A DNA stretch of 64,000 bases from Limnoperna fortunei (Eukaryota > Mollusca > Bivalvia > Mytilida > Modiolidae), in contig OX104122.1 in assembly GCA_944474755.1 (NCBI GenBank), positions 2,722,751 to 2,786,750 of the forward strand, written 5' to 3'. Positions 1 through 13,150 of the stretch are shown here, in pieces. The notes below the pieces were generated by a model, which had not been told where the DNA came from, ran no database searches, and saw only the letters and a list, made by a program, of their open reading frames with translations. Made by a program: the position numbers and the translations under genes. How positions within the stretch are numbered: the first letter of the stretch is position 1; the number at the start of each line of letters is the position of its first letter.

Positions 1-320
1 AGGAGGGATCAGTATATATGATGTATAAATTAAAGATGAGTTTCGGACATTATATCATTAAAAACATAATCTTTGTGGATTGCATTCTTTATATTTGTAA
101 TTCATTTGGCAAAAAACTTGGTCCATAGCCTTGAAAATCTGTTTATTTGTGAATATTTTCTTAGTTTCACATCTGAATTAGTCTTTGATTTATTAGCTGT
201 CTTGAATCGTACACACATTCTATAGATGTTTCCGTTCGATATCATTAAAATCTGGTAGCTTTTGTCGAAGAATATCACCTGTTAGAATACTGTAGTTACG
301 TTGTTCTTCCGTATTTAATT

Positions 321-578
321 TTGGGGCCTCGGTGGAAGAGTGGTTAATGTATTTCGCCTACTATTGATCACGTGGTCTGTCAACACTGAAATTGCGGGTT
401 CGGTCAGGGTGCGTTCGACTCCAACCTTAATTAACAAGAATTGCTAGTTTTCCTTCCGAATGTCGGGGTTTTCTCCGGGTACTCCGACTTCCTCCCCAAT
501 AAGAACTGGTTATCATTATATAGCTGAAAAATTGCTGAAAGTGTCGTTAAAGAACAATCAAACAAACAAACAAACAAA
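321..578 (+). mobile_element. tRNA-derived SINE, full length
   Basis: Starts with a tRNA-like head: box A-like GGTGGAAGAGTGG near 330 and box B-like GGTTCGGTC at 397-405. A conserved body (GGGGTTTTCTCCGGGTACTC) and the tail GCTGAAAAATTGCTGAAAG plus (CAAA)n follow. The 11-bp sequence CGTATTTAATT flanks both ends (310-320 and 579-589) as a target-site duplication. Confidence 0.85.
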
Positions 579-769
579 CGTATTTAATTGTTCTATAAAC
601 AAAACACATATTGTTTCTGTTTTTGAATGATTGAAACCTATTTTATTATATTACATGTAGAAACTTCTTTACTAGTTTTTTGTTTGAATGCAGCTTTCAA
701 GTTGTCAGATGTATCGTGGCGTATAATTTTATTGTACAGAAAGCCTTAGTACACGATAAAACCCTCCTA

Positions 770-830
770 ACTTCGGTAGGATATCCTGGTCAGATTGGAG
801 TCAAACTAACCCTGCCCGCAGTGGGACCGC
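770..830 (-). mobile_element. SINE fragment (reverse) at the edge of a minisatellite
   Basis: GGTCAGATTGGAGTCAAACT followed by CCTGCCCGCAGTGGGAC matches the reverse strand of the SINE body. The GACCTGACC minisatellite starts directly after it and may have grown from this fragment. Confidence 0.5.
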
Positions 831-1525
831 AGTGTAGACTGACCGGTCTGGACCTGACCGTAGTGACGAGTGTGACCTGACAGGTGCGGACCGGATCGGT
901 GTGGTTTAATAGGTGTATACCTGACCGTTGTTAACGGCGTGGACCTGACCGATGTGGACGGTGTGGACCATGTGCACCTGTCCGCTGTGGACCTGAACAG
1001 TGTGGACCTGAAATGTAAGGACAGTGTGTTTCTGACCAGTGTGACCGGTGTGGACCTTACCGATGTGGACCTGACCGAGGTGGGCCAAACCGTTGTGACC
1101 AGGTGTGGACATGACCGGTGTGAATCGACTGATGTTACCGATGTGGACCTGACTAGTGTGACCGGTGTAGACCTGACAGGTGAACTGGCAGTTGTGGACT
1201 GACGATGTAGACCTGACTGATGTGGACCTAACCAGTGTGGCTCTGACTGGGTGTGCACCTGACCGGTCTGAACGGTGTGGACCTGACCGATGTTGACTGA
1301 CCGGTGGATTGTGTGAATCAGACCGTTGAAGACCTTGACGGTGTGGACGGTGTGGACCTGACCGGTGTGAACTTAACAGTGTGTGGACCTGACACGTGTG
1401 GACCTGACCGGATGTGGACCTGGCCGCGTGAAACTGACTGTTGTTGACCTGACCGGGTCTGGACCTGATCGGTGTGGACCTGTCCTGTTTGGACCTGACC
1501 AGTGTGGACTGATCGATGTGTCAAA
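820..1525 (+). repeat. degenerate 15-bp minisatellite (GTGGACCTGACCGGT)
   Basis: About 45 imperfect units of GTGGACCTGACCGGT and variants (GATGTGGAC, CAGTGTGAC). Open frames on both strands are artefacts of the 3-fold period. Confidence 0.9.
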
Positions 1526-2307
1526 ATATCAAATTTAAAATAATGATAACAGACAACAACAATTAACAAGAGAAAAATAGAAAAGAGCGAGTCCACTAAT
1601 GAAAAAAAAGTTAACAACAGAAGCCTACAGTAATCAGTGTTTCCGTAGTAATTTGTATGTTATCTTATGTATATTCCTCCCTTCATAGGAAAACTCATTT
1701 ACTAGTACATTAAAAAAATGTAGTAAATAAAATGAATCAACAGATAACAGAAAACAAAACTGTAAAACAGGTAACAGTGTTCTGACTATTAACAATAAAA
1801 GTTCGCAACGATTTAACTATTTAAGAAAACAGATGGCAGCAAATGGTTGAAAAACAGTTAACATTTGCTAAAGACCCCCCCCCCCCCTTAACTACAAATA
1901 TTAAAGAGACCTATACACAGTGTTACTAATTGCAAAAACTTAAATACAAAACAAGATGGGTATAGTGTGCAAATTTCTTAACCGCTTTCAAACCAAAATG
2001 TATATTTAAAAAAATGTTTAAAATATGAATTGAGTTCAGGAAAAGGAAAACTAGGTGATTATAATCGCCACATACACGGACAGAAATATGTTTCCGTTTA
2101 ACAAATCTGACATCCTGTAAAATATCAAGTACCATAAGTACCATTATGACTAACTTTCAGCAGATTGATATAAAACATAGGGCGCGCCGTATAGCTCGTT
2201 CCTGAATATTTAGATATTTACAGCTTTAAATATTAATATCTCTGACAAACCAATCGTCTATTCCTGAATTTTAAGAACATTATAAACATACTACCAGCGT
2301 ACAAACA
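1526..2307. other. AT-rich stretch, no feature seen
   Basis: Only a C-run near 1875-1888 and weak AT-rich ORFs on the minus strand (1926-2144) without family resemblance. Confidence 0.6.
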
Positions 2308-2498
2308 AGCAGGGAGTTGTGCATGATCGTCAGCTACAGACAGTAAGCAGGGAGTTGTGCATGATCGTCAGCTACAGACAGTAAGCAGGGAGTTGTGCAT
2401 GCTCGTCAGCTACAGATAGTAAGCAGGGAGTTGTGCATGATTGTCAGCTACAGATAGTAAGCAGGGAGTTGTGCATGATCGTCAGCTAAAGCCAGTAA
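2308..2498 (+). repeat. 38-bp minisatellite, 5 copies
   Basis: Unit AGCAGGGAGTTGTGCATGAT plus CGTCAGCTACAGACAGTA, nearly perfect. Confidence 0.95.
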
Positions 2499-3109
2499 AC
2501 AGGTATGTTTTTAATATAAATGGTGTAGTAGCCCTTGATTTGTCTTTTCTGTAATGTAACGAAATTTCATGCTCATGAGCTTTGAGATGTAAATATATTT
2601 GAAAAATTTCAGCGTTTTGTACGAAAAAAGGGGGGAGGGATACACGTGTTTTGATTAAAACTGAAGTTAACAAGTCATTTCATGAATAATATTATTTGGA
2701 TTATTTGCTAATTTTTCTCCAAATTCTTCCAAAACAAAAATATAAAATTCCAACATTTTAAAAACTGTAACATGTAAAAGGCCGATTCGGGAAGAGAACC
2801 ATTAGTATTCAGTGCGTGCTGTACTTCTTGAAAAAAAAGATTTATTGTCAAAACAGTATTTGTTCTAATTATTGTGAGTATAGTTTACTAGTTTAATTTT
2901 TTTCGGTTTCAAACGCATGCTGTTGTATGATGTACAATTGGAACTCTAACCGGTTCAAGAATCTCGATGCCATAACACTACTATATGGCCATCATAGCAC
3001 CAAAGTACGGCCGCCATACCACTACTGTACGGCCTACCTCAATGCCATAACACTACGCCAGGGAGACGCTCCCTTTCCATTACGACAATAGCTTATTTCC
3101 TCTTACGGT
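2499..3109. other. no gene seen
   Basis: AT-rich single-copy-like DNA with a short GGCCATCATAGCACC-type duplication near 2988-3060. Confidence 0.6.
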
Positions 3110-3850
3110 CAGCACAAGTTTATGCCGTCTACACTAATCGACGGCTTACACTGGTTGGTCTACACTTATCGACGGCTTACACTTGTTAGTCTACAGTTAT
3201 CGACGGTTAAGACTAATTGGTCTACAGTAATCGACGGCTAAGTCTAATTGGTCTGCAATAATCGACGGCTAACACTAGTTAGTCTACAGTAATCGACGGC
3301 TTACAGTAGTTGGTCTACAGTAATCAAACGCTTTACAGTAGTTGGTCTACAGTAATCAGCAGCTTTACAGTAGTTGGTCTACAGTAATCAATGGCTTTCA
3401 CTAATTGTTCTACAGTAATCAACAGCTTTATAGTAGTTGGTCTACAGTAATCAACGGCCTACACTTATTGGTCTACAGTAATCAACAGCTTACACTGATT
3501 GGCCTACAGTAATCGACGGCTAACACTAATTGGTCTACAGTAATCAACAGCTTTATAGTAGTTGGTCTACAGTAATCAGCAGCTTTACAGTAGTTGGTCT
3601 ACAGTAATCAGCAGATTTACAGTAGTTGGTCTACAGTAATCAATGGCTTTCACTAATTGGTCTACAGTAATCAGCAGCTTTACAGTAGTTGGTCTACAGT
3701 AATCAATGGCTTTCACTAATTGGTCTACAGTAATCAACAGCTTTATAGTAGTTGGTCTACAGTAATCAACGGCTTACACTTATTGGTCAACAGTAATCAA
3801 CAGATTACACTAATTGGCCTGCAGTAATCGACGGGTAACACTAGTCGCAT
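3110..3850 (+). repeat. 31-32-bp minisatellite, about 23 copies
   Basis: Unit GGTCTACAGTAATCAACAGC plus TTTACAGTAGTT with variants (CGACGGCTAACACTAATT). Units come in two main types, and blocks of units are themselves repeated (3360-3460 resembles 3550-3760). Confidence 0.92.
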
Positions 3851-4732
3851 GCAGTGACTGTCTGTCTGCAATAAATGCCATGTAGTGACCTGCGACCTAC
3901 ATTGTTACTTCGCCACTGAAAATAGATGATCTTTAGTGACCGACGACTAAAACAAAACTAAAATAACCAACAATTAACAATTGACCTCCGTTATATGACA
4001 CCTAGTAATATGTGACACGTAGTAAACCGTAATTTATATGTAACTTTTTATCGTAAATTTCAATACCAGCTAGTGTATTTATGTAGACAACACGTGGTAG
4101 ACACGCGTTGCGTGTATTTATCATAATAACTTTCTGTACATATTTATTTTTTCTTAACACGTGTAATCCAAATCAAAACACTTCGATCGTTTAAAAATCC
4201 GTGATGACTTGATCAGAGTGGCAATTATTTTACATGTGTAAATTTGTGTTGCTAGTTTTCAGAATACTGCTTTAACTAGACAGTTGGCTATGCACGTTTT
4301 CAATATGTTTTCTTTATTATTGTATTTATTAAATTTAAAAGGGCGTCATTTTTATGGCAATGTTTCGTAATTTTGCGTCACTGTTACAGTAAAAATATAT
4401 GCTATCTTTTATCACCGTTATATTAAGTTCATTAAAAATTAAAATGTGACCACAAGTTACATTTATTACGTTAACAATCTTACATTCTGTCAGTGAAATT
4501 ATAAACTTGTCCTCCACGACGTTACATTAATAAAGCACGAAATTCTGATTCCCAACTACGATGTTTGTCGATATCCCGACCAGAGGTCACACTGGCCATT
4601 CGTGTTATGTTTTTTATGTCTTTTTTCCTTTTTCTATTTGAATCAAAGATAACAAAGCAATTTTTGTCCTCACAGGTGCAATGACGTTTCGTACAATCAC
4701 CAGTAATTAAGCTAAACAGTTTGTTTGCTTGT
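3851..4732. other. no feature seen
   Basis: AT-rich sequence without supported ORF, repeat or RNA gene. Confidence 0.6.
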
Positions 4733-4930
4733 TGTATTATGTTTAACGCCACTTTCAGCATTTTTTTCAGCTATATCAAAGTACATTTTTGTAAAGAAGA
4801 CTGAATACAAAAACACCCAAAATTCGGTACCTTCGGAACTGGTAATCATTGTTAATTAAAATTAGGGTCCAGCATATCCTGCCCGCATTGACACTCAAAC
4901 TCACTGTTAACACTCACGCGACCACAGTAC
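4733..4930 (-). mobile_element. decayed SINE fragment, reverse orientation
   Basis: 4737-4776 is the reversed SINE tail (GTTTAACGCCACTTTCAGCA) and 4841-4895 the reversed middle part (GGTAATCATTGTTAATTAAA, then a CCTGCCCGCATTG block). The head is barely recognisable. Confidence 0.6.
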
Positions 4931-6033
4931 ATGACTAACTACATTTATCACTCGGACACTCAGGCTCCCACTATAGTAATTCGTATGTGATGCAGAACAG
5001 ATGCTTTAAAATGAGACTAGACAATAAAGTAATTGCGTTTGTCTAATTTTCAATAAATCCGTAACTTGTAAATTTCCTTAGATATTGACGTTTAATGCGA
5101 TCGTTTTCACTAGTAAGTAAATTGTGCTAAAAGTTCTTTGAACTTTAAGATCAAAAGTGACTTGACAAGTTTACGGGTGTGTAATTTTTAATAAAATTGG
5201 TGTCTTATATATCTAGCTGTATTTACAAACAAAACAAATGGCCGGGTAAACAAGTAATCTTACAACATAGCGAAAGAATCTGTCAAAAATCCTCTTTACA
5301 CTGTATCGAAGATGAGGCACATTTTATGTTTATATGCCCAGTTTTTACCGTAGGAACATTAGTGGAGGCGTCTCTGGCCCCTTTATCCACGTCTATCTCT
5401 TCCTCTTTGTTGCTCGTCCTTGTGTAACTTCCGGTTTTGGTTTGTAATGTGATGTCTTTGGTATAGTCATATTTGATTTTTTCATTTTCCGAATATTTGT
5501 CCAGTCTAACTTCAAATTGCAAAATATTTGTGGCGTTTACCACTTCTTCAGACAAGTTGTTCTGAAATATCTGTTTTTCTCACTTACAGATATTTGCAAA
5601 CTACCTTGAATCAAATTTTATTTTAAGAAATACTGTAGGAAAATAAGGATTATATTTTTAATTCTATTATATTATATTCTATTGGTAATAAATACACTTT
5701 AAAACCAATGTTTATTATCGTGAGCTAATAACACCCATTTGGGTAAGGACGGGACCAGCAGTACTGTTTTTAACACTTTCCTAAGTGCGCACAAACTTCA
5801 AAAATGGGAAACGAAGGACTTAAAAGGTAACGAACGTATAGAAATATTTTTTTATGTAGACAATTTATAGAATTTTAACTCCACGACACTGACCAAGTCT
5901 GAATGTTTCTGGCACGATGTCACAGCTAGATTTTGATGTCACCGAGTTCAGCTTCTGATATAGGCCATTCTGCCCCTAGACAAGCCATGTGCTCACCACA
6001 AGGAATCGACTGTGCCACTCTTGTTGTTCACTT
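4931..6033. other. no feature seen
   Basis: Short open frames on both strands at 5197-5555 overlap each other and lack family features or splice context. Confidence 0.55.
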
Positions 6034-8754
6034 TAATTGACAATTTTCCAATTTAAAAAACGCCACATAGTGTCCACTGTGCGACTATAGTCTTTAATAA
6101 ATTTTCACGCTTCAGGCGACAATGTGATTGTGAGTGAGGTGTAATTACAGATACATACATTATTTTTAAAGCACTGCATTTTTATAATCGTATAGATTAA
6201 GATTTTAATTAGAATCTCAACATGCTCAAGATTGATATAGTTAGAACAATATTTTTCCCAATCAAAAAGTGAAATTGACCCATTTCCAGCTTTACATGAT
6301 TTATCTCCCTTTTTACTTCCAGTTAAAAAATCTACGGCTAACATCACAAAAAGACTATGATATTGAAACAAGAAAAATTTTGATGCAAAGCATCAGTTCG
6401 CCGCCGATTTATTCTGCATTCTGCACGCGTTTGTCAAAATGATTTTACAATAATTTTACGGGACGCATTTTAAAGCAATGTTTATATCTATGTTACAGAG
6501 GTTATTTTTATGGTTTTTGCAGTTATAATATAACATGTTGTAATACGTCAAAGCTTTAAGTCAATATTTTGTTTAAATCATACATGTACTTCAGACCCAG
6601 TAGTGTCATCAGTTGTACTTTTAATGCGAGGCTTAAAGGCTATTTTATAATCAAACGTTTCGAACCTTGAATAAGTGTGTTTTTCTTTTTGCATTGGCTT
6701 CAATGCAAAATACAGATCATCTTGAAAATATGGCAACTATAAGAGAAGATAATCTCACTTTTAGATTTGATTTGAAAATGTACGTGTAGAGGACCAAATA
6801 ATCACAGTTTGTTTTTATATATAATTTTTTATATATTTTTTGTTTTTATATATATGTTATATATAACATAAAAGCTTGCGTAGCAGGCATCTCGGATTTT
6901 CAATCGAACTAAAAACACATACTTTCTATGGACTATCTAATCAACATTCGCTTAGAATCAGCATTGCAATTTCTAAAAAGTAGGCATTTTAACTTTTTCC
7001 CCATAAGGTTGTATGTAAAGCCAAGTCTGCAATTGTGGCTAGTTTGAATTGCCGATTTCTAAATTTGAGCACATGTAATTCTTTGTCATATATTAAATCA
7101 TAAATATACTTGAATTAAAACTAATATTCATGTGGTTCAATTAAATTATTGACATAACATTTATTTATTGTATCTTACACATGTCGGCATACCCCGGAAT
7201 TGTACGAACGAAATAGCCTTTTATTCTGGTTTCCGATCTTTCTAAGCTACGCTCGTCGATAGAGCTATCAATTAAAGTCATAGTACCAGGATAAAAATGG
7301 TCTCCCTCTATTATTAACTTCCGTAAATAGAATACCAAAAATGTATTATTACATGAAACTGTGATATCATCCAAGCATTTTTGCAGTCGAACCTCATATA
7401 CTATATTCCTTTTTCACTCAAAGTTAAATGGTTGACATTCTTGTAACAAAATTCTGTTGATTTATGGTAACTTAGTTTACTTCGAAATATTTTCTCCTTT
7501 ATCCATCCTTAGCAACGAAAGTGAATACAAATAGATACAATAAGTGAATACAAAAAGATAATAAAGATTTTGCATTGTTTTTTGTATTGTTTGACTATGC
7601 CAATTAAATTATCTAATTAACATCATTAGCATGATTAGTAGATGTTAGTTACTATAGCCATAGGCAACAGCTGAGTTTGAATAATATAACAGGTATGTCA
7701 CTGGTAAAGTTTGTTTAATTAAGCTATAAAACAGCTGGGGTTCTACCTTTGATTAGCATCAGGTAAATGGGGTAATAAACATTATGGTTAATTAATTAAC
7801 AATCCTGTTTACACAGCATGGGGTTTTAATAACATCTTCAATTAGATTTTGACACCTGTAATTAACATAAAGCATTAAAATTTATCAAAGATAATTGTCC
7901 ATTTCATACAGTCAGGGGACTGACACAAACAAGTCAGAACTTTTTTTGACTTTATCAAGTCATTACAATTTGACTTTTTGAAGTCATTTCTTTATCTGAC
8001 TTATTCACGTCAAAAATTCTGACCTGGAGGAGTCAGAAAAGTTTTGACGTAAACGAGTCAATTGACAATATTGTATACACGTTTATTAAAATTTTGCCGT
8101 GTTTACTCTCAAATATCGATCGGTCTCGCGTTGTTTTTCGATAGTTGCAAACACGTGGTACATTGTTGACGAGGTATGTGAGTAGCTGTTATTGATTATT
8201 TCCTTTAAATCTCCGATTGAAATGGTAAATTTACCTGTATTTAAGTTTCAATTGTTTGGGTACTTTCCGATTTTTAAGGCTGTCGGGTGTATTTTTCCTG
8301 AAGATCTTAAATTTTATTCTTTTCATTTTTGTTGACATAGTATGGGCGCGTGACCTCTGAAGCGGGGCGCGAGGCCTACATGTACCAACAATTTGAACAT
8401 TTTTTGACGTCCTCGAGTCAGAAATTTTTTCATAAAACATTTTGGGGCGATAACTCGAGCTCTCTTGAGCAAATTTATTCAGTCAGCTGTCAGTCGTTGT
8501 ACTTGTAGCTCATTGTACGATGTTATGGATGTGGGAATGATGGATAATGTTTATATAAATAAGCACGTGTTTCTATAATTAGAAACTAAAAATAAATGAC
8601 CCAAACATGTTTTCTGAAAATAACTTTCTTATAGCTATAATCGTGTTGATTTTAATTTTTAGAAAGATCTAGAAATGGTTAGAAATATATGTCAAATGTG
8701 GAAAACGAAGTTGTAAGATTTGGGCATGAATGGAAAGGGGGGTTTTTGCGAATG

Positions 8755-9480
8755 TTGCAAGGATAATAAGTTTTCCTAATTTTAAGGTTTAATTTATTGT
8801 AGGGGTTAAATGCATATTGAAACATGTGATTTGATTTACATTTTTTATATGCATTCTAACTTTTTTAGATCAATTTGGTAATAAAGAGACCAGCTGGGGG
8901 AAGGTTATTTTTGCAAATGTAGCAAGGATAATTAGTTGTATTATTTTAAGTAATTGTATTAATGTTTTAATTTATTATCATGATTATAGGGGTTAAATGT
9001 GTATTGAAACATGTGATTTGATTTACCTTCTGCCTTATATAAGTCAATTGAATCCGAGTATTCAAAATAATAATAAGAAATAAAGAGACAATCTAGTGAA
9101 AGGTCTTTTTAGCGAATGTAGCAAGGATAATTAGTTGTATTATTTTAAGTAATTGAATGTATGTTTAAATTTATTGTAAGGGATAAATGTGTATTGAAAC
9201 ATTTGATTTGATTAACATTTTTGATATATATGCATTCTGACTTATAGAAGTCAATCCTATTGAGTATTCAAAATAATAATAGTAATAAAAAAGAGACTTG
9301 TGAAAGGTTATTTCAGCAAATGTAGCAAGGATAATTAGTTGTATTATTTTAAGTAATGTTATTAATGTTTAAATTTATTGTAGGGGTTCAATGCATATTG
9401 AAACACGTGATTTGATTTACATTCTGACTTATAGAAGTCAATTTAATCCGACTAGTGAAGGTTTTTTAGCGAATGTAGCA
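8755..9480 (+). repeat. short tandem units (about 150-205 bp) inside the TIR transposon
   Basis: The anchor GGATAATTAGTTGTA-type sequence recurs near 8759, 8926, 9125, 9329 and 9482. Each unit ends with a palindrome such as TGACTTATAGAAGTCA. These look like older, shorter relatives of the 1.2-kb units that follow. Confidence 0.8.
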
Positions 9481-9481
9481 A

Positions 9482-12400
9482 GGATAATTAGTTGTATAAT
9501 TTTAAGTAATTGAATAAATATTTTAATTTATTGTAAGGGGTTACATTATTACATACACGTACATATATTTTGGAACATGCTACTTCATTTACATTTTCGA
9601 TATGCATTCTGACTTATAGAAGTCAATACGAGTATTCTTAATGAACATGATGAACACTACCTTGCATTCCGACTTAAAGAAGTCAATTTACTCGTGAGTA
9701 TTCTTAATGAACACTACCTTGCATTCCGACTTAAAGAAGTCAATTTATTCTGAGTATTCTAAATGAACACTACCTGCATTCTGACTTATGAAGTCAATTT
9801 ATTCTGAGTATTCTTAATGAACACTACCTTGCATTCCGACTTAAAGAAGTCAATTTATTCCAAGAATTCTGATAAAGATCACTAAACATGTTAAATGTAA
9901 TTCGAATTTAAGAAGCTATATTGTTCTGTGTATTCTTAATGTTGACTGCATAAAATCTGACTCGATGAAGTCAATTCCTTTAAATATTATTAAAAATCAA
10001 GACATGCATGACATGTGTTCTTGCATTACAACTTTAAGAAGTCAACTATCTGACATGTCAGTTTCGTCAGTTAAAACTTGTAAAATGAAATTAATTTACA
10101 TGTATATAATATCATAGACATAAACTGAAATAAAATGTTTTTCTGACTTGAGGAAGTCAAATTTTTAATAAAATTGAATAAAATTTAAAAAAAAAAATTT
10201 AACTTTGAATAAATAAATACTCTTTAAGCAAGTGTATAGTAAGAAAAACAGCAAATGAATACATTTTCATTAATTGTAGGGGTAGGGAACATCTTGTTTC
10301 AGTGAACAATTGATATACAACTGATGTTCAATAAATGTGTTCTTGTTGATTAATGCAACCTAATTAAATAGTCAGATCTTTCTGACTTTTGTCAGTCAAC
10401 TGGGTCAAAATGAAATAAATAATTGCAGAAGCATCCAATTCAATATTTTTCTGACTGTAGGCTGTCTAATGTTTTTTGGAAGATTTTATTTCAATTCAAT
10501 TGAAAAAGAATCTCCCAATAAATCCTGAATGAGAAGTCCAGAATATGAAATAATGCACTTTATAATGTTAAAATTAGTATCAAAAGCGAAAATATTTCTC
10601 CAAGAAATTCATGTATCTTGCTAAATTAAGTAAAAAAAAGAGAGTAGGGAAAAAGTGTTTTTGTGAATGTTGCAAGGATAATTAGTTGTATAATTTTAAG
10701 TAATTGAATAAATGTTTTAATTTATTTTAGGGGGTTACATTATTACATACATGTACATATATTTTGGAACATGCTACTTCATTTACATTTTCGATATGCA
10801 TTCTGACTTATAGAAGTCAATACGAGTATTCTTAATGAACATGATGAACACTACCTTGCATTCCGACTTAAAGAAGTCAATTTACTCGTGAGTATTCTTA
10901 ATGATCACTACCTTGCATTCCGACTTAAAGAAGTCAATTTATTCTGAGTATTCTAAATGAACACTACCTGCATTCTGACTGATAGAAGTCAATTTATTCT
11001 GAGTATTCTTAATGAACACTACCTTGCATTCCGATTTTAAGAAGTCAATTTGTTCCAAGAATTCTGATAAAGATCACTAAACATGTTAAATGTATTTCGA
11101 ATTTAAGAAGCTATATTTTTCTGTGTATTCTTAATGTTGACTGCATAAAATCTGACTCGATGAAGTCAATTCCTTTAAATATTATTAATGATCAAGACAT
11201 GCATGACATGTGTTCTTGCATTACAACTTTAAGAAGTCAACTATCTGACATGTCAGTTTCGTCAGTTAAAACTTGTAAAATGAAATTAATTTACATGTAT
11301 ATAAAATCATAGACATAAACTGAAATAAAATGTTTTTCTGACTTGAGGAAGTCAAATTTTTAATAAAATTGAATAAAATTTAAAGCAAAAAAATTTAACT
11401 TTGAATTATATAAATAAATACTCTTTAAGCAAGTGTATAGTAAGAAAAACAGCAAATGAATACATTTTCATTAATTGTAGGGGTAAGGAACATCTTGTTT
11501 CAGTGAACAATTGATATACAACTGATGTTCAATAAATGTGTTCTTGTTGATTAATGCAACCTAATTAAATAGTCAGATCTTTCTGACTTTTGTCAGTCAA
11601 CTGGGTCAAAATGAAATAAATAATTGCAGAAGCATCCAATTCAATATTTTCTGTCTGTTGGCTGTCTAATGTTTTTTGGAAGATTTTATTTCAATTCAAT
11701 TGAAAAAGAATCTCCCAATAAATCCTGAATGAGAAGTCCAGAATATGAAATAATGCATGTTATAATGTTAAAATTAGTATCAAAAGTGAAAATATTTCTC
11801 CAAGAAATTCATGTATCTTGCTAAATTAAGTAAAAAAAAAAGAGAGTAGGGAAAAGGTGTTTTTGTGAATGTTGCAAGGATAATTAGTGGTATAATTTTA
11901 AGTAATTGAATAAATGTTTTAATTTATTGTAGGGGGTTACATTATTACATACATGTACATATATTTTGGAACATGCTACTTCATTTACATTTTCGATATG
12001 CATTCTGACTTATAGAAGTCAATACGAGTATTCTTAATGATCACTACCTTGCATTCCGACTTAAAGAAGTCAATTTATTCTGAGTATTCTAAATGAACAC
12101 TACCTGCATTCTGACTTATAGAAGTCAATTTATTCTGAGTATTCTTAATGAACACTACCTTGCATTCCGACTTAAAGAAGTCAATTTATTCCAAGAATTC
12201 TGATAAAGATCACTAAACATGTTAAATGTAATTCGAATTTAAGAAGCTATATTGTGATATTTTTCTGTGTATTCTTAATGTTGACTGCATACAATCTGAC
12301 TCGATGAAGTCAATTCCTTTAAATATTATTAATGATCAAGACATGCATGACATGTGTTCTTGCATTACAACTTTAAGAAGTCAACTATCTGACATGTCAG

Positions 12401-13150
12401 TTTCGTCAGTTAAAACTTGTAAAATGAAATTAATTTACATGTATATAATATCATAGACATAAACTGAAATAAAATGTTTTTCTGACTTGAGGAAGTCAAA
12501 TTTTTAATAAAATTGAATAAAATTTAAACCAAAAAAATTTAACTTTGAATAAATAAATACTCTTTAAGCAAGTGTATAGTAAGAAAAACAGCAAATGAAT
12601 ACATTTTCATTAATTGTAGGGGTAGGGAACATCTTGTTTCAGTGAACAATTGATATACAACTGATGTTCAATAAATGTGTTCTTGTTGATTAATGCAACC
12701 TAATTAAATAGTCAGATCTTTCTGAATAGTCAGATCTTTCTGACGTTTGTCAGTCAACTGGGTCAAAATGAAATAAATAATTGCAGAAGATTCAAATTCA
12801 ATATTTTTCTGACTGTAAGGATAATTAGTTGTATAATTTTAAGTAATTGAATAAATGTTTTAATTTATTGTAGGGGGTTACATTATGACATACATGTACA
12901 TATATTTTGGAACATGATACTTCATTTACATTTTCGATATGCATTCTGACTTATAGAAGTCAATACAAGTATTCTTAATGATCACTACCTTGCATTCAGA
13001 CTTAAAGAAGTCAATTTATTCTGAGTATTCTTAATGAACACTACCTGCATTCTGACTTATAGAAGTCAATTTATTCTGAGTATTCTTAATGAACACTACC
13101 TTGCATTCCGACTTAAAAAAGTCAATTTATTCCAAGAATTCTGATAAAGA
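9482..13150 (+). repeat. 1.2-kb tandem array (three and a part units) inside the TIR transposon
   Basis: Units begin at GGATAATTAG at 9482, 10676, 11878 and 12819, giving lengths of 1,194, 1,202 and 941 bp and a partial last unit. Copies are nearly identical, including small shared indels, so the amplification is recent. Each full unit carries about ten palindromes with different 4-base loops (ATAG, AAAG, GATG, GAGG, TAAG, TTGT). Confidence 0.92.

Noticed and set aside
321..578. Functional tRNA gene
   Set aside because: Box A/B-like signals are present, but the cloverleaf is not intact and the body and (CAAA)n tail are those of a SINE.
806..1258. 150-codon minus-strand ORF rich in Ser, Thr and His
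   Set aside because: Degenerate 15-bp minisatellite, open frame on both strands.
9482..13150. CRISPR-like or tRNA-like palindromic array in the TIR element
   Set aside because: Palindromes recur, but the intervening sequence is itself repeated in 1.2-kb units and bounded by transposon ends; no cas-type gene or tRNA fold.
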